Below, one piece after another: positions 18,218 through 26,995 of a stretch of DNA of 64,000 nt. The DNA comes from Oscillospiraceae bacterium (GTDB lineage Bacteria; Bacillota; Clostridia; Oscillospirales; Oscillospiraceae). Where the stretch lies: assembly GCA_021202845.1 (NCBI GenBank), contig JAJQCF010000013.1:43648-107647 (forward strand). Reading direction: 5' to 3'. Made by a program: the position numbers and the translations under genes. The notes under the pieces are model-generated. The model had not been told where the DNA came from. It worked only from the letters and a program-made list of their open reading frames with translations, and searched no databases. Position 1 is the stretch's first letter. Every line of letters begins with the position of its first letter.

Positions 18218-19417
18218 GTGATTATAAGACCACGGTATATGGAGATGCTGAGGACATACCGTGATGTGCCGCTGGTGAAGATATTGGCCGGAGTGCGGCG
18301 CTGCGGGAAATCTACGATTTTAGAAATGCTGCGTGAAGATTTGCTGAAAAGCGGCGTTGACGCAGACCACGTTATCAGTATGCGCTATACCTCGGAGGAC
18401 TTTGACGATGGCATGACCGACAAAGCGATGTATAGAGGCATAAAGGAGAAAATGACGGGCGGCGGACGTTACTATCTACTGCTGGACGAGGTGCAGGAGA
18501 TTGACGGCTGGGAAAAGGCGGTGAACAGTCTGCTGGAGGGTACGGACGTCGATATTTATGTGACCGGCTCTAATTCCAAGCTGATGTCCGGCGAGATTTC
18601 CACCTACCTGACAGGTCGGTATGTTTCCATTCCTGTATACACGCTGTCCTTTGCCGAATATTTGGAGTTCAAAAAGCAAAGCGCCCTATCGCAAAAGGAG
18701 CTTTTGAATGAATATATCCGCATGGGCGGTTTCCCCGTTATTGCGCTCGGCAGCTTCGACGAGCGTTCGGCTTATCAGATTGTAGAGGGGATTTACAATT
18801 CTGTTATCACAAGCGATATTACGCGGCGGCACAACATAGTGAATTTTGATTTGTTTAACCGTGTTGTGCGCTATATAGTGGAGAACGTAGGCAAAACTTT
18901 TTCCGCAAATTCAATCGTGAAGTTTTTGAAGAGCGAGGGGCGCTCACTGTCGGTTGAAGCGGTTTATAATTACCTGAGCTGGCTGGAAAAAGCATTTATC
19001 ATCTATCCCTGCCGACGCTATGATTTGCAGGGTAAGGCCGTGCTGAAAACGCAGGAAAAATTCTATCTTGCCGACGGCTCCCTCAAATACTGCATCATGG
19101 GCTTTAACCCAAAGTCTGTGGCGGCTATGCTGGAAAACATAGTTTACTTTGAGCTGCGCAGAAAGGGCTATGATGTTTATATCGGCAAGAACGGCGCAAA
19201 GGAGATAGACTTTGTGGCTGTGCGCCGCGACGAGCGTATTTATGTTCAGGTGTGCCGCGCTCTGCCGGAGGAATCCGACAGGGAGGTTGCCAATCTTCTT
19301 GAAATCAAAGACCACTATCCGAAATACGTAGTGACGCTGGACGAGCTGGCCGCCGGAAATATCAACGGCGTCAAGATTATGCATTTGGCGGATTTCCTGC
19401 TCAGCAGTGAGTATTAA
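18218..19417 (+). CDS. AAA-family ATPase with DUF4143 domain
   Basis: Stand-alone ATPase of 399 aa. The N-terminal AAA domain has Walker A GVRRCGKST (about 25-33) and Walker B YLLLDEVQEI. It is followed by a winged-helix region and a C-terminal nuclease-fold-like DUF4143 part with EIDFVAVRRDERIYVQV near residues 327-343. These proteins are common as singletons in gut anaerobes and have no firm function; roles in defence or plasmid/phage interaction are guesses. I start at GTG 18218 behind AAGGAGG, because the in-frame TTG at 18164 is the -35 box. GC content is lower than in the flanking housekeeping genes, which fits acquisition. Confidence 0.85.
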   Translation: MIIRPRYMEMLRTYRDVPLVKILAGVRRCGKSTILEMLREDLLKSGVDADHVISMRYTSEDFDDGMTDKAMYRGIKEKMTGGGRYYLLLDEVQEIDGWEKAVNSLLEGTDVDIYVTGSNSKLMSGEISTYLTGRYVSIPVYTLSFAEYLEFKKQSALSQKELLNEYIRMGGFPVIALGSFDERSAYQIVEGIYNSVITSDITRRHNIVNFDLFNRVVRYIVENVGKTFSANSIVKFLKSEGRSLSVEAVYNYLSWLEKAFIIYPCRRYDLQGKAVLKTQEKFYLADGSLKYCIMGFNPKSVAAMLENIVYFELRRKGYDVYIGKNGAKEIDFVAVRRDERIYVQVCRALPEESDREVANLLEIKDHYPKYVVTLDELAAGNINGVKIMHLADFLLSSEY

Positions 19418-19483
19418 AGCGCCTGTCCCGCCGGTCGGGCGCAGAATATTCGGCTTCGCTTCACACCGTAACGCTTTAAAAGG

Positions 19484-19512
19484 TTGACTTTTTGCGGGCG
19501 GGGGTGTATAGT
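19484..19512 (+). promoter_or_regulatory. Putative promoter of acyl-CoA ligase gene
   Basis: TTGACT (19484-19489), 17-nt spacer, TATAGT (19507-19512), giving a leader of about 50 nt. Confidence 0.6.
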
Positions 19513-19569
19513 CAATTTATAGGACTGCGGCTTTAAATCGCAAAAGAGATGAAAGGACGGCGGACAATT

Positions 19570-21210
19570 ATGCCTGTTACAGATTATTTGGAGCGCAACG
19601 CTCGTGAGTTCGGTTCGGATATTGCGCTGGTGGAGGTCAACCCCGAGCAGCGCGGAGTTAAGCGCGGTACATGGAAGGAGTACGAGCTGACGGAGGCCAC
19701 CAACGCCCCGCACTACCGCAAGGAGATTACGTGGGCGGTGTTCAACGAAAAGGCCAACCGCTTCGCCAACTGCCTGCTCGACCACGGCGTGGGCAAGGGC
19801 AGCAAGGTCGGCATACTTATGATGAACTGCCTCGAGTGGCTGCCGGTTTACTTCGGCGCGCTCAAGTCGGGCGCGGTCGCCGTGCCGCTGAACTTCCGCT
19901 ACACGGCGGAGGAGATTCGCTACTGCTGCTGCCTTGCGGACGTGGACGTGCTGGTGTTCGGCCCCGAGTTCATAGGCCGTCTGGAGGAGATTGTGGACAA
20001 CATGGGCAGGGAAATTCAGATGCTCTACTGCGGCCCCGTGCCGTGCCCGACATTTGCCTTCGACTACGCGGCGCTGACCTCGGACTACTCCAGCGAGAAC
20101 CCCAACATTCCGCTGACGGACGACGAGGACGGAGTGATTTACTTCTCCTCCGGCACAACGGGCTTCCCCAAGGCCATACTACACCGCCACCGCAGCCTGA
20201 TGCACGCCGCCGCCGTTGAGCAAAAGCACCACGGCCAGACGCGCGACGACGTTTTCCTGCTCATTCCGCCGCTGTACCACACGGGCGCGAAAATGCACTG
20301 GATGGGCTCGCTCATCTCCGGCAGCCGCGCGGTGATACTCAAGGGCACGAAGCCGAAATATATTTTGAACGCCGTTTCCGCCGAGGGCTGCACAATAGTC
20401 TGGCTGCTGGTGCCTTGGGCGCAGGATATTCTCACCGCGCTGGAGAGCGGCGAGCTGTCCCTTGCCGACTACAAGCTCGACCAGTGGCGGCTCATGCACA
20501 TAGGCGCGCAGCCCGTGCCGCAGAGCCTGATTAAGAAGTGGAAGGAATATTTCCCGCACCACCTCTACGACACTAACTACGGCCTGTCCGAGTCCATAGG
20601 GCCGGGCTGTGTACATTTGGGCGTGGAGAATATACACAAGGTCGGAGCTATCGGAGTGCCGGGCTACGGCTGGGAGATAAAGATTGTGGACGGCGCCGAC
20701 GCCGCGATAACCGCGCCGCGCACCGTGGGCGAGCTGTGCATCAAGGGACCGGGCGTTATGAAGTGCTATTATAATAACCCCGAGGCCACTGCCGAGTCGC
20801 TGCGTGACGGCTGGCTCTACTCCGGCGACATGGCCGAGTATGACGAGGACGGGTTCATCTGGCTCGTGGACCGCAAGAAGGACGTTGTCATCTCCGGCGG
20901 CGAGAACATCTACCCCGTGGAGATTGAAAACTTCATGAGCGCCCACCCCGACATACAGGACGTGGCGGTCATCGGTCTGCCGGACGCGCGTCTGGGCGAA
21001 ATAGCCGCGGCCATAGTGGAGCTCAAGCCCGGTCACGAGTGTACGGAGGAGGCAATAAGCGAGTTCTGCATGGAGCTGCCGCGCTATAAGCGCCCGCGCA
21101 AGATAATTCTGGCCGCCGTGCCGCGCAACGCCACGGGCAAGATTGAAAAACCCAAGCTGCGGGAGATGTACGGCGCGTCGAATCTTGTCGAAGCGCAGAA
21201 CATGGCCTGA
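19570..21210 (+). CDS. AMP-binding acyl-CoA ligase (class I adenylate-forming)
   Basis: Adenylates a carboxylic acid with ATP and transfers it to CoA; 546 aa. Core motifs in order: P-loop YFSSGTTGFPKA (about residues 194-205), YGLSES (A5), YSGDMAEYDEDG (A7), the hinge RKKDVVISGGENIYPVEIE (A8) and the catalytic lysine in NATGKIEKPKL (A10). It resembles fatty-acid and short/medium-chain or aromatic acyl-CoA synthetases; the substrate is not readable. I use ATG 19570 (MPVTDYLERNA), since the ATG at 19549 adds only residues read from the ribosome-site region. Single-gene unit with its own promoter and a strong terminator at 21288. Confidence 0.9.
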   Translation: MPVTDYLERNAREFGSDIALVEVNPEQRGVKRGTWKEYELTEATNAPHYRKEITWAVFNEKANRFANCLLDHGVGKGSKVGILMMNCLEWLPVYFGALKSGAVAVPLNFRYTAEEIRYCCCLADVDVLVFGPEFIGRLEEIVDNMGREIQMLYCGPVPCPTFAFDYAALTSDYSSENPNIPLTDDEDGVIYFSSGTTGFPKAILHRHRSLMHAAAVEQKHHGQTRDDVFLLIPPLYHTGAKMHWMGSLISGSRAVILKGTKPKYILNAVSAEGCTIVWLLVPWAQDILTALESGELSLADYKLDQWRLMHIGAQPVPQSLIKKWKEYFPHHLYDTNYGLSESIGPGCVHLGVENIHKVGAIGVPGYGWEIKIVDGADAAITAPRTVGELCIKGPGVMKCYYNNPEATAESLRDGWLYSGDMAEYDEDGFIWLVDRKKDVVISGGENIYPVEIENFMSAHPDIQDVAVIGLPDARLGEIAAAIVELKPGHECTEEAISEFCMELPRYKRPRKIILAAVPRNATGKIEKPKLREMYGASNLVEAQNMA

Positions 21211-21287
21211 GCGTTCCGCAGCCTATGTGCTCCGAAGCGGGACACTTGACTGCTGCGAGGGGACATAAAGCAATAAAATATGCGTAT

Positions 21288-21315
21288 AACCGACGGGTAA
21301 ACCCCGTCGGTTTTT
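21288..21315 (+). terminator. Rho-independent terminator after acyl-CoA ligase
   Basis: AACCGACGGG pairs with CCCGTCGGTT, followed by a T5 run. Confidence 0.8.
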
Positions 21316-21380
21316 GCTCTTGGGCAAAAACAAGGCTTAAATTTAGCTTAAAATTTGTCATAATTGACGGGCTGTTTCGG

Positions 21381-21408
21381 TTGACACAAAATTTGAAGGG
21401 TGTATAAT
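21381..21408 (+). promoter_or_regulatory. Putative promoter of SSS symporter
   Basis: TTGACA (21381-21386), 16-nt spacer, TATAAT (21403-21408): both hexamers are consensus, so a strong promoter is likely. Confidence 0.7.
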
Positions 21409-21496
21409 ATTATTCGTGTCATAATCGCCGCAAAAATGAAAAATGTTTTGCGGCAAAACGTAACAAAACAAGAGGAGTAAAAGGAGTTTTTTGATC

Positions 21497-23011
21497 ATGG
21501 TTCAACTGATAATCATCATTCTCTACTTTGCCCTGACAGTCGCCATTGGCATTTATTCCGGCAAGAAGTCCAAGAGCTCCGACGCTTTCGTCGGCGCCGG
21601 CATGGGCATTCTTGCTATAGTATGTGCCTCCACCGGCGAGTGGCTGGGCGGCACCGCCACGACCGGCGTTTCGGAATACGGCTTTAACTACGGTATTTCC
21701 GGCGCTTGGTACACCATTGCCAACGGTATCGGAACTATGTTCCTTGCGCTGTGCTTTGCTAAGCTCTACCGCAGCATAGGCACCATTACCGTCCCCGGCA
21801 TCATCCAGAAGTTCTTCGGCATGAGCGCCCGCACCGTCTCCAGCATTCTGCTTATCATCGTTATGCTGGCTGTCGGCCTGAGCCAGATGATAGCCGCCGG
21901 CAAACTGGGACAGAGCCTGCTGGGCTTTGACTTCACCGCGACGTGCATTGTGTTTGCGATTATCTTCATCATATACACGCTGGCGGGCGGCATGAACGCC
22001 GTTGCCAGCACTAACGTCATGCACCTGTTCGTTATGTACTTCGGCATTATCCTTGCTCTCGTGCTGACCATCATCAAGATAGGCGGCTGGAGCGAGTTCG
22101 TCTCTCAGGTACACGAGGTAGAGGCTGCCGCTGCCGCCGAGGGCGCTGCCAACGACAACTACTTCAATATGTTCACCATCGGTATGCCGAAGGTCTCCTC
22201 TTGGGTTATCGCATCCCTGCTGGGCGCCTGCACCGCGCAGGCCGGTATCCAGCCCGTGCTGGCGGCTAAGAATGTTCCCACCGCCCGCAAGGCCTGCATC
22301 ATCACCGCCTTCGTCGTTGCCCCGTTCGGCTTCTTCTCCGCCATCCTCGGTATCGGCGCCAAGGTTCTGTCCTTCCAAGGCAACCTGCTGGACACCGCCG
22401 GCGTCAATGTTGTTGACGGCAAGGCCGCGCTGTTCACGCTGATGATGAACCTGCCCTCTTGGGCCGGCGGTATCATCATGGCCTCCCTGCTGGCCGCCAT
22501 CCTCTCCACCGTTTCCCCGATAATCCTCGGCGCGGGCACCATGTTCACCAAGGACATCTATCAGGAGCGCCTGAAGAAGGACGCCACCGACAAGCAGGTT
22601 CTGTTCATGGGCCGCGTTACCACCGCCATTTCCGGCGTCATCTGCTGCATCGGCGCCATCTTCCTTGTCAACATGAGCGCTGTTCTGGACATTGTCTACG
22701 CCGCTTACTCTCTGCGCGGCGCGCTGTTCATCATCGTTCTCTTCGGTATCTACACCCGCTTTGCCTCCCAGAAGGCCGCTTGCTGGAGCATGGTCGTCAC
22801 CGCTGTTGTCGCCGTGGCTTGGGTTGTTATTGAAATGGCCACCGGCAGCTACCCGATAGCCAGCTGGTTCACCGAGACCTATGCCGCTGTCGCCGCCGCC
22901 GCAATCTTCACCTGCATATTCAGCTTCATCTTCAAGCCGACCGAAATGGAGCGCGCAACGAAGAAAAAGACTATGGACGAGCTGCACGCTGTTATGCAGC
23001 AGAACGGCTGA
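21497..23011 (+). CDS. Sodium:solute symporter (SSS family)
   Basis: Polytopic membrane transporter of 504 aa with about 13 hydrophobic helices, typical of the SSS/SLC5 family, which couples solute uptake to sodium. Family features include the SKKSSDAFVG-like start (here GKKSKSSDAFVGAG), GEWLGGTAT, and the central YTLAGGMNAVASTNVMHLFV, matching the conserved G-G-x3-V-x-x-T/D region of helix 5. I use ATG 21497; a TTG at 21491 sits too close to the AAGGAG. Strong promoter and terminator make it a single unit. Codon use is strongly biased (C- and T-ending codons), as in highly expressed genes. Substrate unknown; organic acids or amino acids are typical. Confidence 0.9.
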   Translation: MVQLIIIILYFALTVAIGIYSGKKSKSSDAFVGAGMGILAIVCASTGEWLGGTATTGVSEYGFNYGISGAWYTIANGIGTMFLALCFAKLYRSIGTITVPGIIQKFFGMSARTVSSILLIIVMLAVGLSQMIAAGKLGQSLLGFDFTATCIVFAIIFIIYTLAGGMNAVASTNVMHLFVMYFGIILALVLTIIKIGGWSEFVSQVHEVEAAAAAEGAANDNYFNMFTIGMPKVSSWVIASLLGACTAQAGIQPVLAAKNVPTARKACIITAFVVAPFGFFSAILGIGAKVLSFQGNLLDTAGVNVVDGKAALFTLMMNLPSWAGGIIMASLLAAILSTVSPIILGAGTMFTKDIYQERLKKDATDKQVLFMGRVTTAISGVICCIGAIFLVNMSAVLDIVYAAYSLRGALFIIVLFGIYTRFASQKAACWSMVVTAVVAVAWVVIEMATGSYPIASWFTETYAAVAAAAIFTCIFSFIFKPTEMERATKKKTMDELHAVMQQNG

Positions 23012-23046
23012 GTTCCTGACCGTACATAGCACATAAGATTATATTT

Positions 23047-23090
23047 CAAGTCCGCAGGGCAACGCGCCCCGCGGACTTGATTTGTTTTGT
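23047..23090 (+). terminator. Terminator after SSS symporter
   Basis: CAAGTCCGC (23047-23055) pairs perfectly with GCGGACTTG (23071-23079), followed by ATTTGTTTTG. Its right arm overlaps the -35 element of the glpK promoter. Confidence 0.75.
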
Positions 23091-23105
23091 CGGCCATGTT
23101 ATCAT
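23077..23105 (+). promoter_or_regulatory. Putative promoter of glpK
   Basis: TTGATT (23077-23082), 17-nt spacer, TATCAT (23100-23105); the -35 lies inside the upstream terminator. Confidence 0.5.
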
Positions 23106-23143
23106 AGGGGCATAATGAAAAACATAGGAAGAGGGAGGAGCAT

Positions 23144-24646
23144 ATGAAAGATTACGTTATCGCGCTTGACCAAGGCACAACCAGCTCGCGGGCTATTATT
23201 CTCAATAAACAGGGACACATCGAGGCCACGGCGCAGTTCCCGTTTGCGCAGATTTACCCGCGCCCGGGCTGGGTGGAGCACGACCCCGACGCTATCATCT
23301 CCTCGCAGTTTATGGCGCTGGGCGCGGCGTTTGAAAAGAGCGGGCTCTCCGCCGAGCAGATTGCCGCCGTCGGCATAACGAACCAGCGCGAGACAACGCT
23401 CGTTTGGGATAAAGAGACCGGCAGACCGGTCTGCAACGCCATAGTCTGGCAGTGCCGCAGGACGGCGGACATCTGCGAGGCGCTGGAGCAGGCGGGGCTG
23501 CGCGAGACTATACGAGAAAAAACAGGGCTGCTGATAGACGCCTACTTTTCCGGCACGAAGATTAAGTGGATTTTGGATAACATTCCGCAGGCAAGGGAAC
23601 GCGCGGAGGCGGGCAAGCTGCTTTTCGGCACGGTGGACACTTGGCTCATCTGGAACCTGACGGGCGGGCGCAGCCACGTTACCGACTGCTCGAACGCCAG
23701 CCGCACCATGCTCTTCAACATAAAAACGCTGGAGTGGGACAGCGAGCTTTGCGCCGAGCTCGGCATACCGATGTCCATGCTGCCGCGCGTGCTGCCGAAT
23801 TCCGGCTGCTTCGGCGAGATTGCTTCCGGCATAGACGGGCTGGAGGCGCTGGCGGGAGTGTCCATCTGCGGCGTGGCGGGCGACCAGCAGGCCGCGCTGC
23901 TGGGTCAGGCGTGCATAGAGAGCGGACAGGCCAAGAACACCTACGGTACCGGCTGCTTCACGCTGATGAACACCGGCGCGCAGGACGTGCGCTCCGCCTC
24001 CGGCTTGCTGACAAGCGTGGCGTGGAACCTTGGCGGCGAGACGACCTACGCCCTTGAGGGCAGCGTTTTCAACGCGGGCAGCAGCATACAGTGGCTGCGT
24101 GACGAGCTGGGGCTAATCTCCACGGCGCACGAGTGCGACGAGCTGGCGGAGAGCGTGGCCGACAACGGCGGCGTGTACTTCGTCTCCGCGTTCACGGGGC
24201 TGGGCGCGCCGAGGTGGGATATGTACGCTCGCGGCGCGCTGCTGGGGCTGACGCGCGGTACGACAAGGGCGCACGTAGCCCGCGCCGTGCTGGAGGGCAT
24301 TGCCTATCAGGTCAAGGACTTGCTGGACGCCATGAACGCCGACGCCGCCACGCCGCTGAGCGTGCTGCGCGTGGACGGCGGAGCCTCGGTGAGCCGCTTT
24401 ATGATGCAGTTTCAGGCGGATGTGCTGCGCATTCCCATAGACCGGCCGGCAATGGTGGAGACAACCGCCTTCGGCGCGGCGTTCTTAGCGGGGCTGGAAG
24501 CGGGCGTCTGGGACAGTTTGGACGAGATAAAGCGCCTGCGCGCCTCCGACCGCATATTCCGCCCCACCATGCCGCCGGACGAAGCCGCCGCCCTCTGCGC
24601 CCGCTGGCAAACCGCCGCCCAACGCTCCGAGGGCTGGGCGAAGTGA
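23144..24646 (+). CDS. glpK: Glycerol kinase
   Basis: Phosphorylates glycerol to sn-glycerol 3-phosphate in the cytosol; 500 aa, the normal length for FGGY-family GlpK. The N-terminal phosphate loop is ALDQGTTSSRAI, the substrate segment NQRETTLVWDKETGRP is diagnostic of GlpK, and the second FGGY-type signature lies in GGASVSRFMMQFQADVL. ATP-site residues occur in TYGTGCFTLMNTG. ATG 23144 follows a GAGGGAGGAG ribosome site. No glycerol facilitator or glycerol-3-phosphate dehydrogenase is adjacent; a small antitoxin-like gene follows by 15 bp. Confidence 0.97.
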   Translation: MKDYVIALDQGTTSSRAIILNKQGHIEATAQFPFAQIYPRPGWVEHDPDAIISSQFMALGAAFEKSGLSAEQIAAVGITNQRETTLVWDKETGRPVCNAIVWQCRRTADICEALEQAGLRETIREKTGLLIDAYFSGTKIKWILDNIPQARERAEAGKLLFGTVDTWLIWNLTGGRSHVTDCSNASRTMLFNIKTLEWDSELCAELGIPMSMLPRVLPNSGCFGEIASGIDGLEALAGVSICGVAGDQQAALLGQACIESGQAKNTYGTGCFTLMNTGAQDVRSASGLLTSVAWNLGGETTYALEGSVFNAGSSIQWLRDELGLISTAHECDELAESVADNGGVYFVSAFTGLGAPRWDMYARGALLGLTRGTTRAHVARAVLEGIAYQVKDLLDAMNADAATPLSVLRVDGGASVSRFMMQFQADVLRIPIDRPAMVETTAFGAAFLAGLEAGVWDSLDEIKRLRASDRIFRPTMPPDEAAALCARWQTAAQRSEGWAK

Positions 24647-24661
24647 AGGCGGTGTTGTGAG

Positions 24662-24832
24662 ATGAATCAACAAGTAGTGCTTACTCCGCGTGTCCCAAAA
24701 GCGCGAGACGAGATGACGAGTACGGAGTTCGACGCCATGATTGAAAAAGGGCTTGCACAGGCAAAGAACGGAAAATCCATTCTCGCCGAAGAAGCCTTTG
24801 CTCTGCTTTTCGGAGAAATGGATAACAAATAA
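24662..24832 (+). CDS. Small antitoxin-like protein, no toxin partner
   Basis: 56-aa acidic, helical protein (MNQQVVLTPRVPKARDEMTS start). The middle, EFDAMIEKGLAQAKNGKSIL, resembles RelB/Phd-superfamily antitoxin tails in gut Clostridia, which typically precede a ParE/RelE toxin. Here a strong terminator follows at 24846-24893 and no toxin frame is present, so it is either an orphan antitoxin or a relic. It begins 15 bp after glpK and may be co-transcribed with it. Function not established; the antitoxin resemblance is by eye. Confidence 0.6.
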   Translation: MNQQVVLTPRVPKARDEMTSTEFDAMIEKGLAQAKNGKSILAEEAFALLFGEMDNK

Positions 24833-24845
24833 ACAGAGTAATAAG

Positions 24846-24893
24846 AACGCATCGGTTATGCTCTCGTGTAGGAGGGCGGCCGATGCGTTTTTT
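24846..24893 (+). terminator. Rho-independent terminator after glpK/antitoxin-like gene
   Basis: AACGCATCGG (24846-24855) pairs perfectly with CCGATGCGTT (24880-24889), with a T6 run at 24888-24893. It may also serve the converging repressor gene. Confidence 0.85.
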
Positions 24894-24917
24894 ATATATT
24901 GACAGATGTTTTCCCTC

Positions 24918-25604
24918 TCACGTCACGGCCTTGCCCAGAACTTTCAGCTCCGCGAAGGAGCTGATTTTTATGTCGGCGTAGGCGGGGTTGAGGGAGTGGA
25001 GGGCTATGCCGTCGGCGCTGAGGTGCAGCTGCTTTAGATAAGCGCTGCCGTTGTACACGAATACGCCAATCTCGTTTGGCAGCAGCGTTTCCTGCGGGCG
25101 TATCCACACGGTTTCTCCGCTGTGGTAGCGCGGCTCCATGCTGTCGCCGGCCACGCGGACGCCGTATTTGGCGCTGTCGGGGATGCTGTCGTCCACTTCA
25201 ACGCGCTCGAAGCTGCTGCCGTCCAGATACTCGCCGGTGCCGGCGGATACGGCCAAGGCGTACAGCGGCAGGGTTCGGCGGGCTTTTTCCGGCTCCTCGC
25301 GCTCAAAGAGTCCGCTGGCGCGCAGAATGTCGGCGTACTCGCGCACCTTGCCCGCGCCCGCGTCGTTCAGTCCGCGCAGTATGCCGCCGCCGTTGAAGTA
25401 GGCAGAGATGTCGTCCACCTCCAGCACACGGCACAGCGCCAAAAACTGCTCCGCGCTCGGCTCGGTCAGGCCGTTTTCCCACTTAGATATTGCCTGATTG
25501 CTGACGTTCAGCTTTAGCAGTCCCAGCCGCGCGGCCAGCTCCTTTTGCGAAAGCCCGGACTTGCGCCGCAGCGCCGCGAGCTTTGTTCCCAACAGCTTGC
25601 TCAT
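24918..25604 (-). CDS. LexA-like XRE/S24 self-cleaving repressor
   Basis: 228 aa. An N-terminal XRE helix-turn-helix (about 5-60: GLSQKELAARLG, then NQAISKWENG) precedes a peptidase S24 domain (about 110-228). The predicted self-cleavage site is A121-G122 in AVSAGTGEY; the catalytic Ser is S155 in VAGDSMEP and the Lys is K191 in YLKQL. The 34-residue Ala-to-Ser and 36-residue Ser-to-Lys spacings closely match LexA. It is divergent from a Y-family polymerase, with half-sites for a GATAA-type operator between them, so it probably represses that gene and itself and is inactivated by RecA filaments on DNA damage. The HTH is of the phage-repressor type, so it is not LexA itself. Confidence 0.87.
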   Translation of the reverse strand: MSKLLGTKLAALRRKSGLSQKELAARLGLLKLNVSNQAISKWENGLTEPSAEQFLALCRVLEVDDISAYFNGGGILRGLNDAGAGKVREYADILRASGLFEREEPEKARRTLPLYALAVSAGTGEYLDGSSFERVEVDDSIPDSAKYGVRVAGDSMEPRYHSGETVWIRPQETLLPNEIGVFVYNGSAYLKQLHLSADGIALHSLNPAYADIKISSFAELKVLGKAVT

Positions 25605-25622
25605 TTAGCTCACCTCAGCCAC

Positions 25623-25651
25623 ATTATATAGGCGGGGCGAAAATTTTGCAA
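25623..25651 (-). promoter_or_regulatory. Putative promoter of the S24 repressor
   Basis: Minus strand: -35 TTGCAA (25646-25651), 17-nt spacer, -10 TATAAT (25623-25628). It starts transcription about 10-15 nt before the repressor start codon. Confidence 0.6.
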
Positions 25652-25669
25652 GCATTTTTCTCCGCTTTG

Positions 25670-25735
25670 GATAATGCTTTGCCATTGACTTATCCAAATA
25701 AGATAATTATAATATAAAACAGTATTAAAATTATC
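25670..25735 (+). promoter_or_regulatory. dinB promoter with embedded TTATC/GATAA operators
   Basis: Promoter TTGACT (25685-25690), 17-nt spacer, TATAAT (25708-25713). The spacer is almost filled by the palindrome TTATC-N7-GATAA (25690-25706). Further half-sites are GATAA at 25670-25674, forming an 8-bp-arm repeat TTGGATAA/TTATCCAA with the first arm, and TTATC at 25731-25735. A repressor bound here would block both -35 and -10; the S24 protein is the obvious candidate. Confidence 0.65.
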
Positions 25736-25753
25736 TCAAGAGGCGAAATAACG

Positions 25754-26995
25754 ATGGAGCGGATAATACTGCACTCGGACATAAACTGCTGCTACGCGGG
25801 CATAGAAATGGTTTATCACCCCGAGCTGCGCACCCGACCGGTGGCGGTGGGCGGCAGCGAGGAGCGCAGGCACGGCATTGTGCTGGCCAAAAACTACTTG
25901 GCCAAGGGCTGCGGCGTTAGGACGGGCATGACGCTGTGGGAGGCGCGGCGGCTATGCCCCGAGCTTGTCGTTTTGCCGCCGCGCATGGAGCTTTACGCGC
26001 GCTTTGCGGGCTACGTGCAGCAGATTTACGCCGACTACACTGACCGCCGCGAGAGCTTCGGCATCGACGAGAGCTGGCTGGATTTGACCGGCTGCGCGCC
26101 GCCCGGCAGCGGCGAGACGGCGGCGAGGGAGATAAACCGCCGCGTGAAGAAGGAGCTGGGCGTCACGGTCAGTGTCGGAGTGTCGTGGAACAAGATATTT
26201 GCCAAGCTCGGCTCTGACTACCGCAAGCCCGACGCGGTGACGGACATTACACGGCGCAATTTCCGGGAGATTGTCTGGCCGCTCAGCGCGGACTGCCTGC
26301 TCTACGTCGGCCGCGCCACCAAGCGGCGGCTGGCCGCCGTGGGCATAGACACCATAGGCGGCATTGCGCGCAGCGACCCCGAAAACCTGCACGCCACGCT
26401 GGGCAAAATGGGCTATACGCTCCATGCCTATGCCAACGGGCTGGACGCCTCGCCGGTGGCGCACGAGGCTTTCCGCGCGCCGGTCAAGTCCGTGAGCAAC
26501 AGTACCACGACCCCGCGCGACTTGGTGTGCAGGGACGATGTGCGCGGCGTCATGCTGGCGCTGGCGGAGAGCGTGGGTATGCGCCTGCGCACGGGCGGGC
26601 TGAGCTGCCGCTTGGTGTCCATAGGCGTGCGCAGCTCCGATTTGTGCTGGCGCGAGCATCAAAAAAAGCTCCCGCAGTCAACAAACCTGACACGGGAGAT
26701 ATTCGACGCGGCCATGGCGCTCTTTGACGAGATAAGCCGCTGGCCGGAGAGCATACGCAGCCTCGCGCTCTGCTGCGGGGAGCTGGGCGAGGGCGGGCAG
26801 CCGGAGCAGCTGGACATTTTCGGCGAGAGCGAGCGGCGGGAGCGTCTGGCGCGCCTTGACGCGGCAATGGACGATGTGCGCCTGCGCTGGGGCTTTGACA
26901 GCATACGCCGCGGCACGGCGCAGCCCTATCCAGAGGCGGAGCGGTTCATGGGCGAGGAAACGGTAAAACCGCTGCCCCGCACTATCCGCAGCTGA
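25754..26995 (+). CDS. Y-family translesion DNA polymerase (DinB / Pol IV-like)
   Basis: 413 aa translesion polymerase. The palm starts with ILHSDINCCYAGIEM, carrying the first metal-binding Asp; the catalytic pair is in ESFGIDESWLDLTG; the steric gate region is CYAGIE. Later parts are the thumb with the HhH-like GIDTIGGIARSD and a little-finger domain with SVSNSTTTPRDL. Length exceeds E. coli DinB (351) and approaches the UmuC/ImuB-like group, so the subfamily is not certain. A C-terminal beta-clamp motif may be EQLDIFGE (Q-L-D-I-F). Its promoter is covered by operator half-sites for the adjacent LexA-like protein, indicating damage-inducible control. Confidence 0.88.
   Translation: MERIILHSDINCCYAGIEMVYHPELRTRPVAVGGSEERRHGIVLAKNYLAKGCGVRTGMTLWEARRLCPELVVLPPRMELYARFAGYVQQIYADYTDRRESFGIDESWLDLTGCAPPGSGETAAREINRRVKKELGVTVSVGVSWNKIFAKLGSDYRKPDAVTDITRRNFREIVWPLSADCLLYVGRATKRRLAAVGIDTIGGIARSDPENLHATLGKMGYTLHAYANGLDASPVAHEAFRAPVKSVSNSTTTPRDLVCRDDVRGVMLALAESVGMRLRTGGLSCRLVSIGVRSSDLCWREHQKKLPQSTNLTREIFDAAMALFDEISRWPESIRSLALCCGELGEGGQPEQLDIFGESERRERLARLDAAMDDVRLRWGFDSIRRGTAQPYPEAERFMGEETVKPLPRTIRS

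Noticed and set aside
17304..19417. Anti-phage defence island around the MNT/HEPN and DUF4143 genes
   Set aside because: Only three genes, with a probable frameshift and no recognised defence effector; the evidence is too thin to call a system.
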